Shown: positions 8,601-18,625 of the stretch, one piece after another
How the letters are laid out: every line of letters begins with the position of its first letter
Numbering within the stretch: the first letter of the stretch is position 1
Assembly (NCBI GenBank): GCA_003225315.1
Contig: QHZD01000045.1
Coordinates: 1 to 64,000, forward strand
DNA length: 64,000 nt
Direction: 5' to 3'
From: Acidobacteriota bacterium
GTDB lineage: Bacteria > Acidobacteriota > Terriglobia > Acidiferrales > UBA7541
Notes under the pieces: model-generated
Seen by the model: the letters and a program-made list of their open reading frames with translations, nothing else
What the model was told of the DNA's origin: nothing
Databases searched by the model: none
Made by a program: the position numbers and the translations under genes

Positions 8601-8970
8601 AGAGCACGCGCTTCCCGTCCGGAGTCCATCCCACGGCGATATCGGCCGCGGGATGCCAAGTCAACCGCCGCGGCTCACCGCCCTCCGCCGGCATGACGAA
8701 CACATCTATGTTTCCGTCATACTGGCCTGAAAACGCGATCCATTTTCCATCTGGCGAAAACACCGGCAGCCCTTCGTGCCCGCCTGTCGTCAACTGGCGC
8801 GCATCACCGCCGTCGCGCGGTACGCTCCAGAGGTAGCCGCCGTAAGCAAAAACCACGTGGTTCTTGCTTACGGTCGGCGAATGCGCCAGCAGCGGCGCCT
8901 CTTCCGCCGCGCGGGACGTCACTGCGGAAGTTGCTAAAAGACCGATCAGGATTGCCATTCGAAAGCGCAT
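5641..8970 (-). CDS. Tricorn-like S41 peptidase, exported
   Basis: A large peptidase that in tricorn systems degrades oligopeptides. I start it at the ATG at 8970 (GGGAGGAAG just upstream), giving a signal peptide ending near TSRAAEE. Seven or more WD40/TolB-like beta-propeller repeats (SPDGKWIAFSG, TPDGKRVLF, SPDSKKIAY) fill about residues 30-520. A highly charged K/E/D/G linker lies near 555-605, a PDZ-like segment near 830-900, and the S41 core near 920-1060 with the nucleophile region MSGSGGDALPW. The export signal suggests periplasmic peptide breakdown. It heads a run with mutM and dtd without any gap. Confidence 0.92.
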   Translation of the reverse strand: MRFRMAILIGLLATSAVTSRAAEEAPLLAHSPTVSKNHVVFAYGGYLWSVPRDGGDARQLTTGGHEGLPVFSPDGKWIAFSGQYDGNIDVFVMPAEGGEPRRLTWHPAADIAVGWTPDGKRVLFHSGREAYADFDRLYSVPVEGGPADVFPMWRSEDAWFSADGTRIAYVPNEVWQTSWKRYRGGQTTPIYIVRLSDLALEKVPRENSNDKHPVWFGDTVYFLSDRSGPVALFAYDTRTKTVKQVIENKGLDFKSLSAGPDTLVYEQFGGIYLFDPASGKSKKLSIRIAGDLPATRPHYEKVAEKIQNAAISPTGARAVFEARGEILTVPGEKGDIRNLTRTPAVAERDPAWSPDGKSIAYFSDESGEYALHISDQAGAKTVKEINLGNPPSYFYGPLWSPDSKKIAYTDKRLNLWYVEVEKGTPVKVTTDRYDDPTSGFSETWSPDSKWLTYAKLLANHLRAVFVYSMETGKESQITDGISDARYPVFDKAGKSLFFAVSTDVGLSAGWLDLSSFQHPVLRSVYAAVLKKGDPSPVEPQSDEEKAAEEKKDSAGGDKGKEADKNKAGDKAKDGDKSKEGEKGKEGEKKEEAVKVTTDLDGIGQRIVSLPIKAANYVGLDVGKAGTLFLSEIVDVPRFEPQTPATVSKFDLTTRKTEPFLSGINGFAVSANGEKVLYRQGQGWFIAKTDAAPKPGDGALKLDEMEVYVDPRAEWNQMYHEVWRIQRDFLYDPHHHGLDINAAEKKYAPYLKGLAGRADLNYLFDEMLGEITIGHMFMGGGDVPKPREVKGGLLGADYKIENGRYRFVRIYNGENWNPELRAPLTQPGVEVKTGEYLLGVEGREVRPPAEVYSFFENTAGKQIKIKVGPNPDGKDAREVTVVPLPSEFPLRNRAWEEDNRRRVDELSGGKLAYVHVPDTAVGGYLNFNRFYFAQVGKQGAVIDERYNHGGEVADYIVDMLKRPLRNCAISREGEAFCSPLAQIYGPKTMIINEMSGSGGDALPWMFKQDQIGPLVGTRTWGGLVGIYGYPPLLDSGYVTAPRVAIYGLKGDWEVENRGIAPDIEVENDPASVATGHDRQLEKAVEVTLEALKKSPVVIPEHPPYPNYHKD

Positions 8971-9136
8971 TCTTCCTCCCGGAAAAGATTCCACCGCGAC
9001 TTGGAAATTATGCTAGTCAGCGAAACGGACGCATTTCGCTTCGTCTTGTTCTTTGGAATCCGCCACCACGCAGAAACCCACCTCTTGTCAGACGCAAAAA
9101 GGGCCAAATATGTTTTCAAAAAAAAATGGCGCGGAA

Positions 9137-9937
9137 TCACTGAATAATGGCAAACACGCGCACCGCTCCGCCCGAGCCGCCTTCTAGTTTTATCGGCGCC
9201 ACAATCAAGGACGCGCCCGCTTCGGGCAGTTCGCTCAGGTCAGCCAAATTTTCGAGGTGATACAATCCGGCGCTCAACGAGACGTGATGCACCGCAAAAT
9301 CCTCAGACGCGCCGTAGTCGATGCTCAGCGTATCGCACCCCAGCCCACTCACTTTCCGCAAAATCAGCGCTTTCGCCGCTTCCACGGAAAACCCCGGAAA
9401 GTGCATCTTATCCTTGGCATCTTGATTCCGGTACTTCCGCACGTCCGGCCAGCGTGACGACCATCCCGTCCTGAGCAGCACAATCGCGCCTTCGGGAATT
9501 GGTCCGTACTTCTTTTCGAATTCCTCGATGCGTGCGGCGGGTAGCTGATAATCCGCATCCTTGCTGCTTTCGGCGCGGACGTCGATCACCACCGCTGGCC
9601 CGAACAATTGTTTTAGGGGGATTTGGTCAACCGTGGTTTTTCCTGGTGGAAAATGCGCCGGCGCATCCAAATGCGTCCCATAGTGCTCCAGCATCCAGAA
9701 GCTCCGCGTAAAGTAGCCGTTCTTTTCGATGGTTGCATTGACTTTTGCTTCGAAGAACTTTTCATCCCCGGGCCATGGCACAAGTTTGTCGTTAATCGCG
9801 TAACTCAGGTCCAGGATGCGCGCTTTGGGGGATGGGACTCCTTCAGGCGTCGAATCGTTATGATCTTTGCGTAAGGAGAACATGGATAGAGCAGCAAGAA
9901 TGACGACAGCGATGCTGGCGCGGCCAATGGCAGCCAT
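9137..9937 (-). CDS. Cyclase/kynurenine formamidase-like hydrolase, exported
   Basis: Member of the metal-dependent cyclase family (PF04199), which includes kynurenine formamidases and related amidohydrolases. The metal-binding signature HYGTHLDAPAHF is present near residue 85, with a downstream catalytic stretch GLGCDTLSIDYGAS. The N-terminus (MAAIGRASIAVVILAALSMF) is a signal peptide or anchor, so the enzyme probably acts outside the cytoplasm. The substrate cannot be told from the sequence; no tryptophan-catabolism neighbour is present. Confidence 0.88.
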   Translation of the reverse strand: MAAIGRASIAVVILAALSMFSLRKDHNDSTPEGVPSPKARILDLSYAINDKLVPWPGDEKFFEAKVNATIEKNGYFTRSFWMLEHYGTHLDAPAHFPPGKTTVDQIPLKQLFGPAVVIDVRAESSKDADYQLPAARIEEFEKKYGPIPEGAIVLLRTGWSSRWPDVRKYRNQDAKDKMHFPGFSVEAAKALILRKVSGLGCDTLSIDYGASEDFAVHHVSLSAGLYHLENLADLSELPEAGASLIVAPIKLEGGSGGAVRVFAIIQ

Positions 9938-10019
9938 CTCTCACCTCAATTCACACCGCAACAAGGCGGCCTCTCACTGTTCCGCGTTTACGTGTTGAAC
10001 ATTCACCATCGGTCCGCCA

Positions 10020-10478
10020 TCATGGCAATGGAATTCCCGGTGTCGCGACAATCCCCGCCATGCGCAGGATGTCCTGATACTCCTGGTCGGTGAGCTGCGA
10101 AACGATCAACCGCACATTCTTCAGCAATTTCATTTTCTTCAGCGCGGGATTGGCGCGCATCTCCACGAGTGACACCTGCCGGGGGAGCTTCTCGAACGCC
10201 CGCAGGTCCGCGACAAGGTTCTTTCCCTTGTGGTCGTGAGGGTCTGGGTAGGGATCTCGCGTGACTTCGGCGATCGAATAAAGCGCGCGCTCCGGCGCCG
10301 AGTGGTAGCACAGTACCCGGTCGCCCTTGCGGACCTGTTTCAAGGCGCGAATGGCATCAGGCTTCGCCCCGGCCCCGTCCCACATCTCCTTGCCCTTTAC
10401 GAAGAGGGTGTCCCAGTGATAATGGTGCGGGTCGGCGCTGAAGATCCAGTAGTGTCGTTGAACGGTCGGTATCGCCAT
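10020..10478 (-). CDS. EVE domain protein
   Basis: A 152-residue protein that is all EVE domain, a PUA-like fold thought to bind modified nucleobases. The start MAIPTVQRHYWIFSADP and the internal MWDGAGAKPDAIRALKQVRK followed by GDRVLCYHSAPERAL are characteristic. It stands alone between the cyclase and the Rieske gene with no restriction or modification partner nearby. EVE proteins occur in housekeeping as well as defence settings, so no defence role is claimed. Confidence 0.88.
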   Translation of the reverse strand: MAIPTVQRHYWIFSADPHHYHWDTLFVKGKEMWDGAGAKPDAIRALKQVRKGDRVLCYHSAPERALYSIAEVTRDPYPDPHDHKGKNLVADLRAFEKLPRQVSLVEMRANPALKKMKLLKNVRLIVSQLTDQEYQDILRMAGIVATPGIPLP

Positions 10479-10628
10479 CGAGGCTTCGGGTCGGCAGCAA
10501 TATACACGCTGGCACTGAAAAAGCGAAACAAAATGTGAGCGTTACGCGAGGGAAACCTTTGGCGCTAACCGCAGGCGGAATTGGCCATATTCCGGCAAAA
10601 GAAACGTAACTTATTTATTTTCAATGCT

Positions 10629-10943
10629 TTAACAGGGGCTATCGGTGTCCACGAAAATGTCTTCCCCGCGAACTTCGACGCGGTAGCAATCCACACCCAC
10701 CGCTGGGTTCTGGCTGATCTTACCGGTCGTCACGTCGTATTGCCACCCATGCCACGGGCAAGTCACTATGTTCTTGTCCATGACACCTTGGCCCAGCGGC
10801 CCGCCGCGATGCAGGCAGGTATTGTTGATAGCATAGAACTTGCCCCCTGCATTGGCCAGGGCAATCGCTTTGCCTTCCACCTGGAACTCTCGAATCGTTC
10901 CCGGCGTGATTTCATTCGTCTTCGCTGCTCGCGCAAACGCCAT
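10629..10943 (-). CDS. Rieske [2Fe-2S] ferredoxin-like protein
   Basis: A 104-residue soluble Rieske protein. Cluster ligands are in [11 protein letters not shown] (C43, H45) and CPWHGWQYD (C62, H65), the canonical CxH and CxxH pair. There is no signal peptide, so it is a cytoplasmic electron carrier, for example for an oxygenase or nitrite-reductase small-subunit role. No oxygenase is adjacent. nuoB lies 100 bases upstream on the same strand, but shared transcription is not evident. Confidence 0.92.
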   Translation of the reverse strand: MAFARAAKTNEITPGTIREFQVEGKAIALANAGGKFYAINNTCLHRGGPLGQGVMDKNIVTCPWHGWQYDVTTGKISQNPAVGVDCYRVEVRGEDIFVDTDSPC

Positions 10944-11043
10944 CTTCGCTGGCCTCTCCCCTTCCGTCCGTCTCTGGGTTACCTGCTCTCTGTACTGAAT
11001 TCCACCGTTCCCGATCCAATTTCTGCTTTCCTATTTCCAGGCT

Positions 11044-11604
11044 CTATCGCGGTTCCGGGGTTTGCGCCACCATTACTCCCTTTTTGAACTCTTCCACCAT
11101 CTGCGGTTTCAAGCGCACTTCCGTGGGCCGCTTCGCCAGCGTCATCTGGTCGATTTTGTCTTGCAGCTTCAGCAGCGCGAAGAATAGCCCTTCAGGCCGC
11201 GGGGGGCATCCCACAACATACACATCCACTGGTACGATGCGATCCACGCCTTGCAAAACCGAATACGCATTGAACGGCCCGCCCACACTGGAACAGGCTC
11301 CCATCGAAATGCACCACTTTGGATCCGGCATCTGTTCCCACACACGCTTGAGCACCGGCGCCATCTTCAGCGTTACCGTACCCGCAACGATCATCAAATC
11401 CGCTTGCCGCGGCGACGGCCGGAACACTTCGGCTCCGAAGCGCGCCATATCGAACCGCGAAGTTGTTGAAGCGATCATCTCAATCGCGCAGCAGGCCAGC
11501 CCGAACGTCAGGGGCCAAATGGCGCTCTTGCGGGCCCAGTTAAACACGTAGTCCACCGACGTAATCATGAAATTCTTTTCGAAGCGTTGATCCAGTACGC
11601 CCAT
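11044..11604 (-). CDS. nuoB: NADH-quinone oxidoreductase subunit B
   Basis: Carries cluster N2 of complex I, passing electrons to quinone. Ligand motifs are all present: [19 protein letters not shown] and VGCPPRPEG. 186 residues is normal. The start at 11604 has GGAAGGA upstream. Unusually, no nuoA, nuoC or other complex I gene is beside it. This copy is therefore either part of a scattered nuo set or an extra paralogue. Confidence 0.95.
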   Translation of the reverse strand: MGVLDQRFEKNFMITSVDYVFNWARKSAIWPLTFGLACCAIEMIASTTSRFDMARFGAEVFRPSPRQADLMIVAGTVTLKMAPVLKRVWEQMPDPKWCISMGACSSVGGPFNAYSVLQGVDRIVPVDVYVVGCPPRPEGLFFALLKLQDKIDQMTLAKRPTEVRLKPQMVEEFKKGVMVAQTPEPR

Positions 11605-11769
11605 TGGTCGATCCTTCCTTGATGAAGCCGAGTATATTCACGGTCCGCCCAGGAGTCAAAACCCTCTGCGACCTCCATAGAAGCCATTGCATAACCTGGT
11701 TTCGGTTCAATGGAATCAATAACTTAGCGAGGTTGTGCAATATGCTCTAGACGGATTTGCGAACTGCTC

Positions 11770-12594
11770 CTAAGTCCGCTGAATGTCCCTAAGCTTGCGC
11801 GACATTGTTTTCCAATACGTGCCGGGACGCAGGCGTTGCAGGATGTCGATTTTGTAAGCATCCGAGCCGATCAGGATTCGTGGCTCGCGACGTTCCACTC
11901 CGCGCAGAATCCGTGTCGCTGCCGCCTCAGGTGAAGTCCGGAAAAGCCGCTCGAATCGGGCAACCTCTTCCTCACGTCCGGTTCTTGTAACGCCGGCTCC
12001 AATGCGCGCGCGGCGGGCAATCGCTGTGCGGATTCCGCCTGGGTGCACGCAGGAAACACGCACCGAAGTGCCCTCAAGTTCATGCCGCAGGCATTCCGTA
12101 AATCCGCGCACCGCAAATTTGCTGGCGGAGTACGCAGGCTGACCCGGCGGAGCGATTAATCCAAAAACGCTCGAAAGGTTCACGATGTGCGCGCGCTCTT
12201 CCCGCTTCAGCACCGGCAAAAAATATTTCACGCCATACACGGTGCCCCAGAAATTGATGTTCATCAGCCAGCGAAAATCATCCAGCGAGATCTCCTCGAA
12301 CGTGCCCTCCAGCGCGACACCCGCGTTGTTGATCAGCAGGGTTACGCACCCGTGCTTCTTTCTGACGTCCTTCGCGAACAGGCACATGGCTTTCTCGTCG
12401 GCGACGTCCAAAATGTGGGTGGTGATTAGCGCGCCCTTTTTCTCCAACGACCGCACCGTCTGCTGCAGGCCCGCTTCGTCAATGTCCGCGAGTGCCAGCC
12501 CTGAATGCGTGGCCGCCAACTGCTGCGCAAGGGCACGTCCGATACCGGAGCCCGCCCCTGTCACCACGGCCGTTCCTTCACTTAGAAATGACAT
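11770..12594 (-). CDS. Short-chain dehydrogenase/reductase
   Basis: A classical SDR of 274 residues. The NAD(P)-binding TGAGSGIGRA is at about 12-21, NNAG near 89, and the catalytic YSASK near 155. After the active site comes CVHPGGIRTAIARRARIG. Substrate unknown; the C-terminal 60 residues resemble acidobacterial and mycobacterial SDRs annotated as acetoin or lipid-related oxidoreductases. No operon partner. Confidence 0.92.
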   Translation of the reverse strand: MSFLSEGTAVVTGAGSGIGRALAQQLAATHSGLALADIDEAGLQQTVRSLEKKGALITTHILDVADEKAMCLFAKDVRKKHGCVTLLINNAGVALEGTFEEISLDDFRWLMNINFWGTVYGVKYFLPVLKREERAHIVNLSSVFGLIAPPGQPAYSASKFAVRGFTECLRHELEGTSVRVSCVHPGGIRTAIARRARIGAGVTRTGREEEVARFERLFRTSPEAAATRILRGVERREPRILIGSDAYKIDILQRLRPGTYWKTMSRKLRDIQRT

Positions 12595-12669
12595 TGGAAT
12601 TCCGCGCTGCGCGGCAGTTCTATCACACGCGGGAGAAGTCAGCCACTTGTTTCATTCCAGGCATTTGTT

Positions 12670-13362
12670 TCATTTTTTGGCGGCGTAAATGAGCAGCGCG
12701 CCTTCGGCCTTGAAAGCTCGCAGCTGCTCCGCGTCGCGAAACCAACGGCCGGTGTAAACGTCCGGAGACGGGGAACGATCTACAATGCGTTCGTGTGCGA
12801 CATTCTTGAATCCCGCGTCACGAAATAATCCGGACCATTCGTCAGCGGAAAGAAGATGCGTTTGCACCGTGAGAAGACTTCCCCACTGGTGGCAATACGG
12901 ATTGTCGCGGTAATAGTTGATCAGAATCCACGCCGAGCCGCTTTCGCTGAGCACGCGGAAAATGTCTTTGAGGCCGGCGCCGGGATCGGGCCAGTAATAC
13001 GACGATTCGACGGAAATTACGCGCGAGAAAAGACTTGGTTGCCAAGGAATTTGCGCCACTTCCCCTGCAACAAAGATCAAATTGTCGAAATCAACGCTGC
13101 TGCGCCGGGCGTGGCGGATCATTTCGTCTGAAATGTCCATCCCCACCACGCGGCCCTCAGGCACCAGCTTTGCCAGCCGCCGTGAAAGCCACCCCGCGCC
13201 GCAACCCACGTCCAGGACGCTGTCGGTTGGCGCGAGCCGCATCTTCTCCAGTACCGGCAGCGTGATGGGCAAGTGCTCCTGCTCCATCCCTTCGCCACGC
13301 CCCGCTTCCGCCCAGCGGTTGAATTCCTCGCGCAATGAATCGTTGGAAGTGATCTCAGGCAT
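12670..13362 (-). CDS. Class I SAM-dependent methyltransferase
   Basis: A 230-residue methyltransferase with motif I VLDVGCGAGWLSRRLAKL (about 47-64), the acidic end of beta-2 (VVGMDIS) and motif IV around VISVESSYYWPDP. The start MPEITSND at 13362 places it 11 bases after the thiC stop, so it is probably in the thiC transcript; a longer frame to 13599 overlaps thiC and is less likely. The acceptor is unknown. Confidence 0.88.
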   Translation of the reverse strand: MPEITSNDSLREEFNRWAEAGRGEGMEQEHLPITLPVLEKMRLAPTDSVLDVGCGAGWLSRRLAKLVPEGRVVGMDISDEMIRHARRSSVDFDNLIFVAGEVAQIPWQPSLFSRVISVESSYYWPDPGAGLKDIFRVLSESGSAWILINYYRDNPYCHQWGSLLTVQTHLLSADEWSGLFRDAGFKNVAHERIVDRSPSPDVYTGRWFRDAEQLRAFKAEGALLIYAAKK

Positions 13363-13373
13363 TCGTTGAAAAA

Positions 13374-14825
<1,452 letters not shown>

Positions 14826-14963
14826 TCAGAAACCGCAGCCCGCGTCTCGCAACAAGAAAATATCGCGAAACCACGATGCACCGGTCTTGAAATCAAATTA
14901 TGGCACCTGGGGATGGACGCGGCAACTTCGCGCCGGCTGGATATTGAATCCTCAGTATGTTTG

Positions 14964-15563
14964 TCATGACGGTTTCTTGGTTGGGTCGGGCTCCGGGATG
15001 GAAGGATCCCAGGTATTGGCGGAGACGAGGCGTGCGTCTTTGTTCGCTTCGGGCTCTGCTTCCGGCTTTGCTTCCGCTTGCGTTTCTATCTTTCCCTTCG
15101 TCTCCACTCCTGTTGATGTGCTGGAATCCGAGGCGGAGCCGAGAGCGGAGGCTTGGCTGGTGTCCGTGTTTTCGCCTGCGACAAGAACGTCTATAGGTGC
15201 AGGTTTCGTGCGGTAGACGATACCGGCGGCGGTGTCGGCGTCAATTTGCGGCAGCGTGCGGAGAAGCAGGCTGCTGATATAGGAGAGCACGGCTGCGCGG
15301 CGAGGGGAGATGCGGTTCTGGGCCAGGAGTTCATAGAGATGCTTCAGGGAATAGTTGATGCCCTGAGCGGTTTGGAAGCCTTCGAAATTTCGGACCAGCT
15401 GAGGGAAGTGATCGGCGGCCTGCTCCTGAATTTGTTCGGCGCGATGCTGCCGACAAAGGCTGGAGTGCGCGTCGGAAACGGAAAGACGGCAACGGCGGCC
15501 TGTAGCGGTGCGGTAGGTGCAACGGGCGGTCGGAACGATGGGATTAGCAGTTTGCGATTTCAT
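14964..15563 (-). CDS. Unknown protein with Cys/His zinc-like motif
   Basis: I do not recognise a named family, though proteins of this layout recur in acidobacteria. The ATG at 15563 has GAGGAAAAA upstream and gives 199 residues. Residues 14-39 contain C-x8-C-x11-C-x3-H (RCTYRT, RRCRLS, LCRQH), a likely metal site. A helical middle (60-125) follows, then a low-complexity A/E/K/S/T tail that ends WDPSIPEPDPTKKPS. It has a strong promoter at 15773-15801, leaving a leader of about 200 bases. Confidence 0.72.
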   Translation of the reverse strand: MKSQTANPIVPTARCTYRTATGRRCRLSVSDAHSSLCRQHRAEQIQEQAADHFPQLVRNFEGFQTAQGINYSLKHLYELLAQNRISPRRAAVLSYISSLLLRTLPQIDADTAAGIVYRTKPAPIDVLVAGENTDTSQASALGSASDSSTSTGVETKGKIETQAEAKPEAEPEANKDARLVSANTWDPSIPEPDPTKKPS

Positions 15564-15684
15564 TTTTTCCTCGCAGAGACGTGGGATACCACACCCCGGG
15601 TGGTTTTTGGCAAAGAGTGCAGAAACGGCTGAAAACAAATGAGATAGCGTTTTGCGCGGCGCAAAAAAGTGGGCAAGCAACAGG

Positions 15685-15725
15685 AAGTAAAGGAGATAGA
15701 GCAGGTAAAGGAGCGAAGAGCGGTA
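15685..15725 (+). repeat. Purine-rich GTAAAGGA-type repeats
   Basis: GGAAGTAAAGGAGATAGAGC followed by AGGTAAAGGAGCG. The same GTAAAGGA-type run occurs at 25885-25923. Here it lies in the transcribed leader of the minus-strand gene, where it reads as a pyrimidine tract. Confidence 0.35.
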
Positions 15726-15772
15726 GGGCGAAGGGCTGGCTGGGCGGAAGTGGAGTCGATGTTTCACGACAC

Positions 15773-15801
15773 AAGATACCACAAAATATATAATTTGTCA
15801 A
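15773..15801 (-). promoter_or_regulatory. Strong sigma70-type promoter, twin of the one at 58673
   Basis: On the minus strand: TTGACA (15796-15801), a 17-base spacer ending TTTTGTGG, and TATCTT (15773-15778). The same arrangement, including GTGG just before the -10 box and CTCGTT upstream, is found at 58673-58701. It would transcribe the 199-residue protein gene. Bases 15802-16013 beyond it are AT-rich near the promoter and otherwise hold nothing I recognise. Confidence 0.7.
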
Positions 15802-16013
15802 GTATAATTATAGTACTAGTATTTAACGAGAAGGCCTATTTGTTCGAACGGACCCACAAAGAGAAGAAAACAAAGGGGTAGAGCTCACTGGGGGCGGGGG
15901 AAAATCCCGGGGACAGCAAACGAGGAGCGGAAAATTCAAAAACCGCCTCGGCCGTTGATGCCTGGTCCACGTGCCAGGGCGTCTCGGCGGACCGGGGCTT
16001 GCTCACCCCCAAC

Positions 16014-17014
16014 TCACTCCCTGGCTTCTCGTTTTGACGCAGCCATCTCGGCCATCGCCGCAAGCTCTTGTTCGGTGTAGTCCTTCACGTGGTTTCCGGG
16101 CGCGTCCGTCATCAAGCTCAATTCATTCAGCACACCATAGTGAATCTCAGTATTGTGCTTCCCTATGATTCTAGAACGTAATAAGCGGTAGTGCCGATAC
16201 TTCGGCCTGCCCGAATAGAATCTGTAGGAGATGTTCGCGCAAATATCTGCGATCTGGACTCCCATGAAGTGTCCGGATTTCACAAAGTGAACGTGGTTCT
16301 TGAAGAGGTCAGACCAATCGATGAAGCCTCGGGCGTGGCCATATCTTCTGTTGAAGGGATGGTCCCTTTCAGACCATTCTTTTGGAGTCATCATCGGGTC
16401 CTTGACTGATGTGCTGTAGAGAAAGTTCCGCAGCCATTCCTTCCAGAATTGAATATGTGTAGATTTCTCGATGAAGCTCTGGTCTATAAGAATTTCAATG
16501 TTTTCGAACTCGCAGTCATCAGCCTCTTCTGCGAACAAAACGATACTGTGCTGAATGGAAAGATGAATCGCATTTCCTAGAGAACAAATCCACATCAAAT
16601 TTTCAGGACTCCGTTCTTCCATCCATCTGGCCATCCTTCGGAAGAAATCTTCAATGAGTGGTCTACCAGTTTCGCGTCCCAACTTCGCAGTGGCGCGCAA
16701 TACGTCCGCCGAGTCTTTGATGAATTGTTCTGCTATCTTTTTTGCGAAGAGAGTCGTTTTTGTTCCAGCCAGCGTCAGTCTTAGGCGGGGGCTATTCAGA
16801 ATCACTGAATTTACGAAGGATGCTTGTTGCGCTGTCGACAGGTCTGTGGCTTTGAGTTCAGAACCCGTTGTGAATACGGCTGCCTGCCCTTCCACGCGCT
16901 GAAATTGGATGTGATGCCGTCAAGAGTCCGGTCCGAGATAGTGACTCCGCAAAACAAGGAGACTCCGTGAGTTGTCCAGGAAAAACCGCCCGAGTCATCG
17001 ATAAAAATCTTCAC
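16014..17014 (-). pseudogene. DUF3800 protein, frameshifted
   Basis: The N-terminal 42 residues (MKIFIDDSGGFSW at the start, 17014) have the Asp-containing beginning of DUF3800, an RNase H-like fold seen in phage and defence-linked loci. After FSAWKGRQ the frame is lost. The continuation starts near 16895 in another frame (VEGQAAVFTTGSELKATDL) and runs to 16014. It contains the family's late GVQIADICANISYRFYS segment. A one-base shift near 16880-16895 would restore a protein of about 330 residues. Either a true pseudogene or an assembly error. Confidence 0.7.
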
Positions 17015-17332
17015 ACTAATATCCCTTGCTTCCTGCTAGTTTACAGCAGCTGCTTTGGCGAAAGGTAAGGCCCAAGGGGCTATGAGCATCTACCGCCTGG
17101 AGCATGCCGAGCCTCCGGATGACGGAGAAAGGGCCCGAAGGCGGATCACAATCCCGAAGAGCCCATCGACAAAGTCTGGCGTAATGCGCGACAGCCCGGT
17201 TCGATTCCCAAGGGGAAATACGATACGCTCTGCGGGACAGAATTTGGCGTTTGACGACGCCAAGGCGCAGAGAACATTTCCGACAAAGCCCACAAGAATA
17301 ACGCAACGCGCGCGGTAGCGCGCAAAGCCGCC
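17015..17332. other. Intergenic, no gene recognised
   Basis: This 318-base gap separates the minus-strand DUF3800 gene from the plus-strand permease and should hold both promoters. I see no clear -35/-10 pair. A GGTTCGATTCCC string near 17197 imitates a tRNA T-arm but has no matching stem. Confidence 0.4.
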
Positions 17333-18625
17333 TTGCTGCCTTTCGTATTCGTGATGTTTGCCTACGCCACGGGCGGGCCATTCGGGCTGGAAGACATGGT
17401 CACGACGAGCGGGCCTGGGCTGACACTGCTCTATCACCTGTTCATTCCGTTTTTCTGGTGCATTCCCGTTTCGCTGGTGGCGGCGGAACTGACGACGGCG
17501 ATTCCCGTCGAAGGCGGATTCTACCGCTGGGTGCGCGCCGCGTTCGGCGACTTCTGGGGATTCCTGGCAGGGTGGTGGAACTGGAGCGCGTCGTTCCTGC
17601 TGGCCGCCGCCTATGCCGTGCTGACGACGGACTATCTGAGCTTTTATTTCCCGGCGATTGTGGGATGGAAGCACCACCTGGTGAGTGTGCTCATCATCGC
17701 CGCGATCGCATGGATCAACGTGCGCGGGATTCAGATGGTCGGCGCGGTCTCCACGGTGCTGGAACTTTTCGTATTGCTGGTGATCGCGGCGCTGTGCGCC
17801 ATCGCGGCGAGCAAGTGGCATCACAACCCGTTTGTGCCGCTGGTGCCGCCGCACGTTCCGCCGTTTCAAGTCTTCGGCGCGGGACTGGCGCTGGGTTTGT
17901 GGCTTTACTCCGGCTACGAGCAAGTGTCCAGTGTTGCGGAAGAAGTGGAAAACCCGCAGCGGAGTTATCCGCGGGCGCTGGCGATTGTGGTGCCGCTTTC
18001 GATGGCCACGTATTTCCTGCCAACGATGTTTTCACTCGCCGCGCTCGGCGACTGGCAGAAGTGGCACACCGGATATTTTTCCGGCGCAGCGGCGTTGATT
18101 GGCGGGCCGTGGCTGGGCTTTGCGATGACCATCGCCGCGATGGTCACCAATCTTTCGCTGCTGAACGCCACGGTGCTGACCAGCACGCGCATGCCGTCGA
18201 CGATGGCGGAAGACGGCTACTTGCCGGCGGCGTTTTCCGCGCGGCACCCGCGCTACGGCACGCCGTGGATCGCCATCATTGTCTCCTCGATTATTTACGC
18301 GCTGCTGGCGCGGAAAACGATGGTGCAGCTCTTGACCGTGTACGTGTGGCTGCGCATCGGAGTAACCGTGCTGACGGTGCTGGCATCGTGGCGATTGCGC
18401 AAGACGAAGCCGGATTTGCGGCGGCCGTTCCGCATTCCTTGGGGACGGGCTGGGCTGATTTACGTGGTGGCCGCGCCGCTCGCGATGAGCGTTGTCGCGC
18501 TCGTGGCCAGCGATCCCTTTGCCCGAAAGTGGGGGCCTATTCCGGTTCTGATCGGCCTGGTGATGTATTTTGTGTTTCGGAAATTACTGGCAGGAAAAGC
18601 CGACGCCGGCCCGCAACCTATGTGA
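17333..18625 (+). CDS. APC-family amino acid/polyamine permease
   Basis: Inner-membrane uptake carrier with about twelve hydrophobic segments. The first helix carries FAYATGGPFGLEDMV, the unwound G-rich region that binds substrate in APC transporters. The EGGFYRWVRAAFGDFWGFLA stretch is typical of TM2-3. The start is uncertain: TTG at 17333 leaves almost nothing before TM1, and the frame is open back to 17255 with only an ATT at 17276. Its stop overlaps the stop of the convergent PuuB-like oxidase by 8 bases, and a shared role in amine use is possible. Confidence 0.88.
   Translation: MLPFVFVMFAYATGGPFGLEDMVTTSGPGLTLLYHLFIPFFWCIPVSLVAAELTTAIPVEGGFYRWVRAAFGDFWGFLAGWWNWSASFLLAAAYAVLTTDYLSFYFPAIVGWKHHLVSVLIIAAIAWINVRGIQMVGAVSTVLELFVLLVIAALCAIAASKWHHNPFVPLVPPHVPPFQVFGAGLALGLWLYSGYEQVSSVAEEVENPQRSYPRALAIVVPLSMATYFLPTMFSLAALGDWQKWHTGYFSGAAALIGGPWLGFAMTIAAMVTNLSLLNATVLTSTRMPSTMAEDGYLPAAFSARHPRYGTPWIAIIVSSIIYALLARKTMVQLLTVYVWLRIGVTVLTVLASWRLRKTKPDLRRPFRIPWGRAGLIYVVAAPLAMSVVALVASDPFARKWGPIPVLIGLVMYFVFRKLLAGKADAGPQPM

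Noticed and set aside
10020-10478. EVE gene as part of a defence system
   Set aside because: No nuclease, methylase or McrBC-like partner is nearby; neighbours are metabolic.
17185-17215. tRNA-like T-arm GGTTCGATTCCC
   Set aside because: The bases flanking the loop do not pair as a 5-base T stem and no acceptor or anticodon arm is found.
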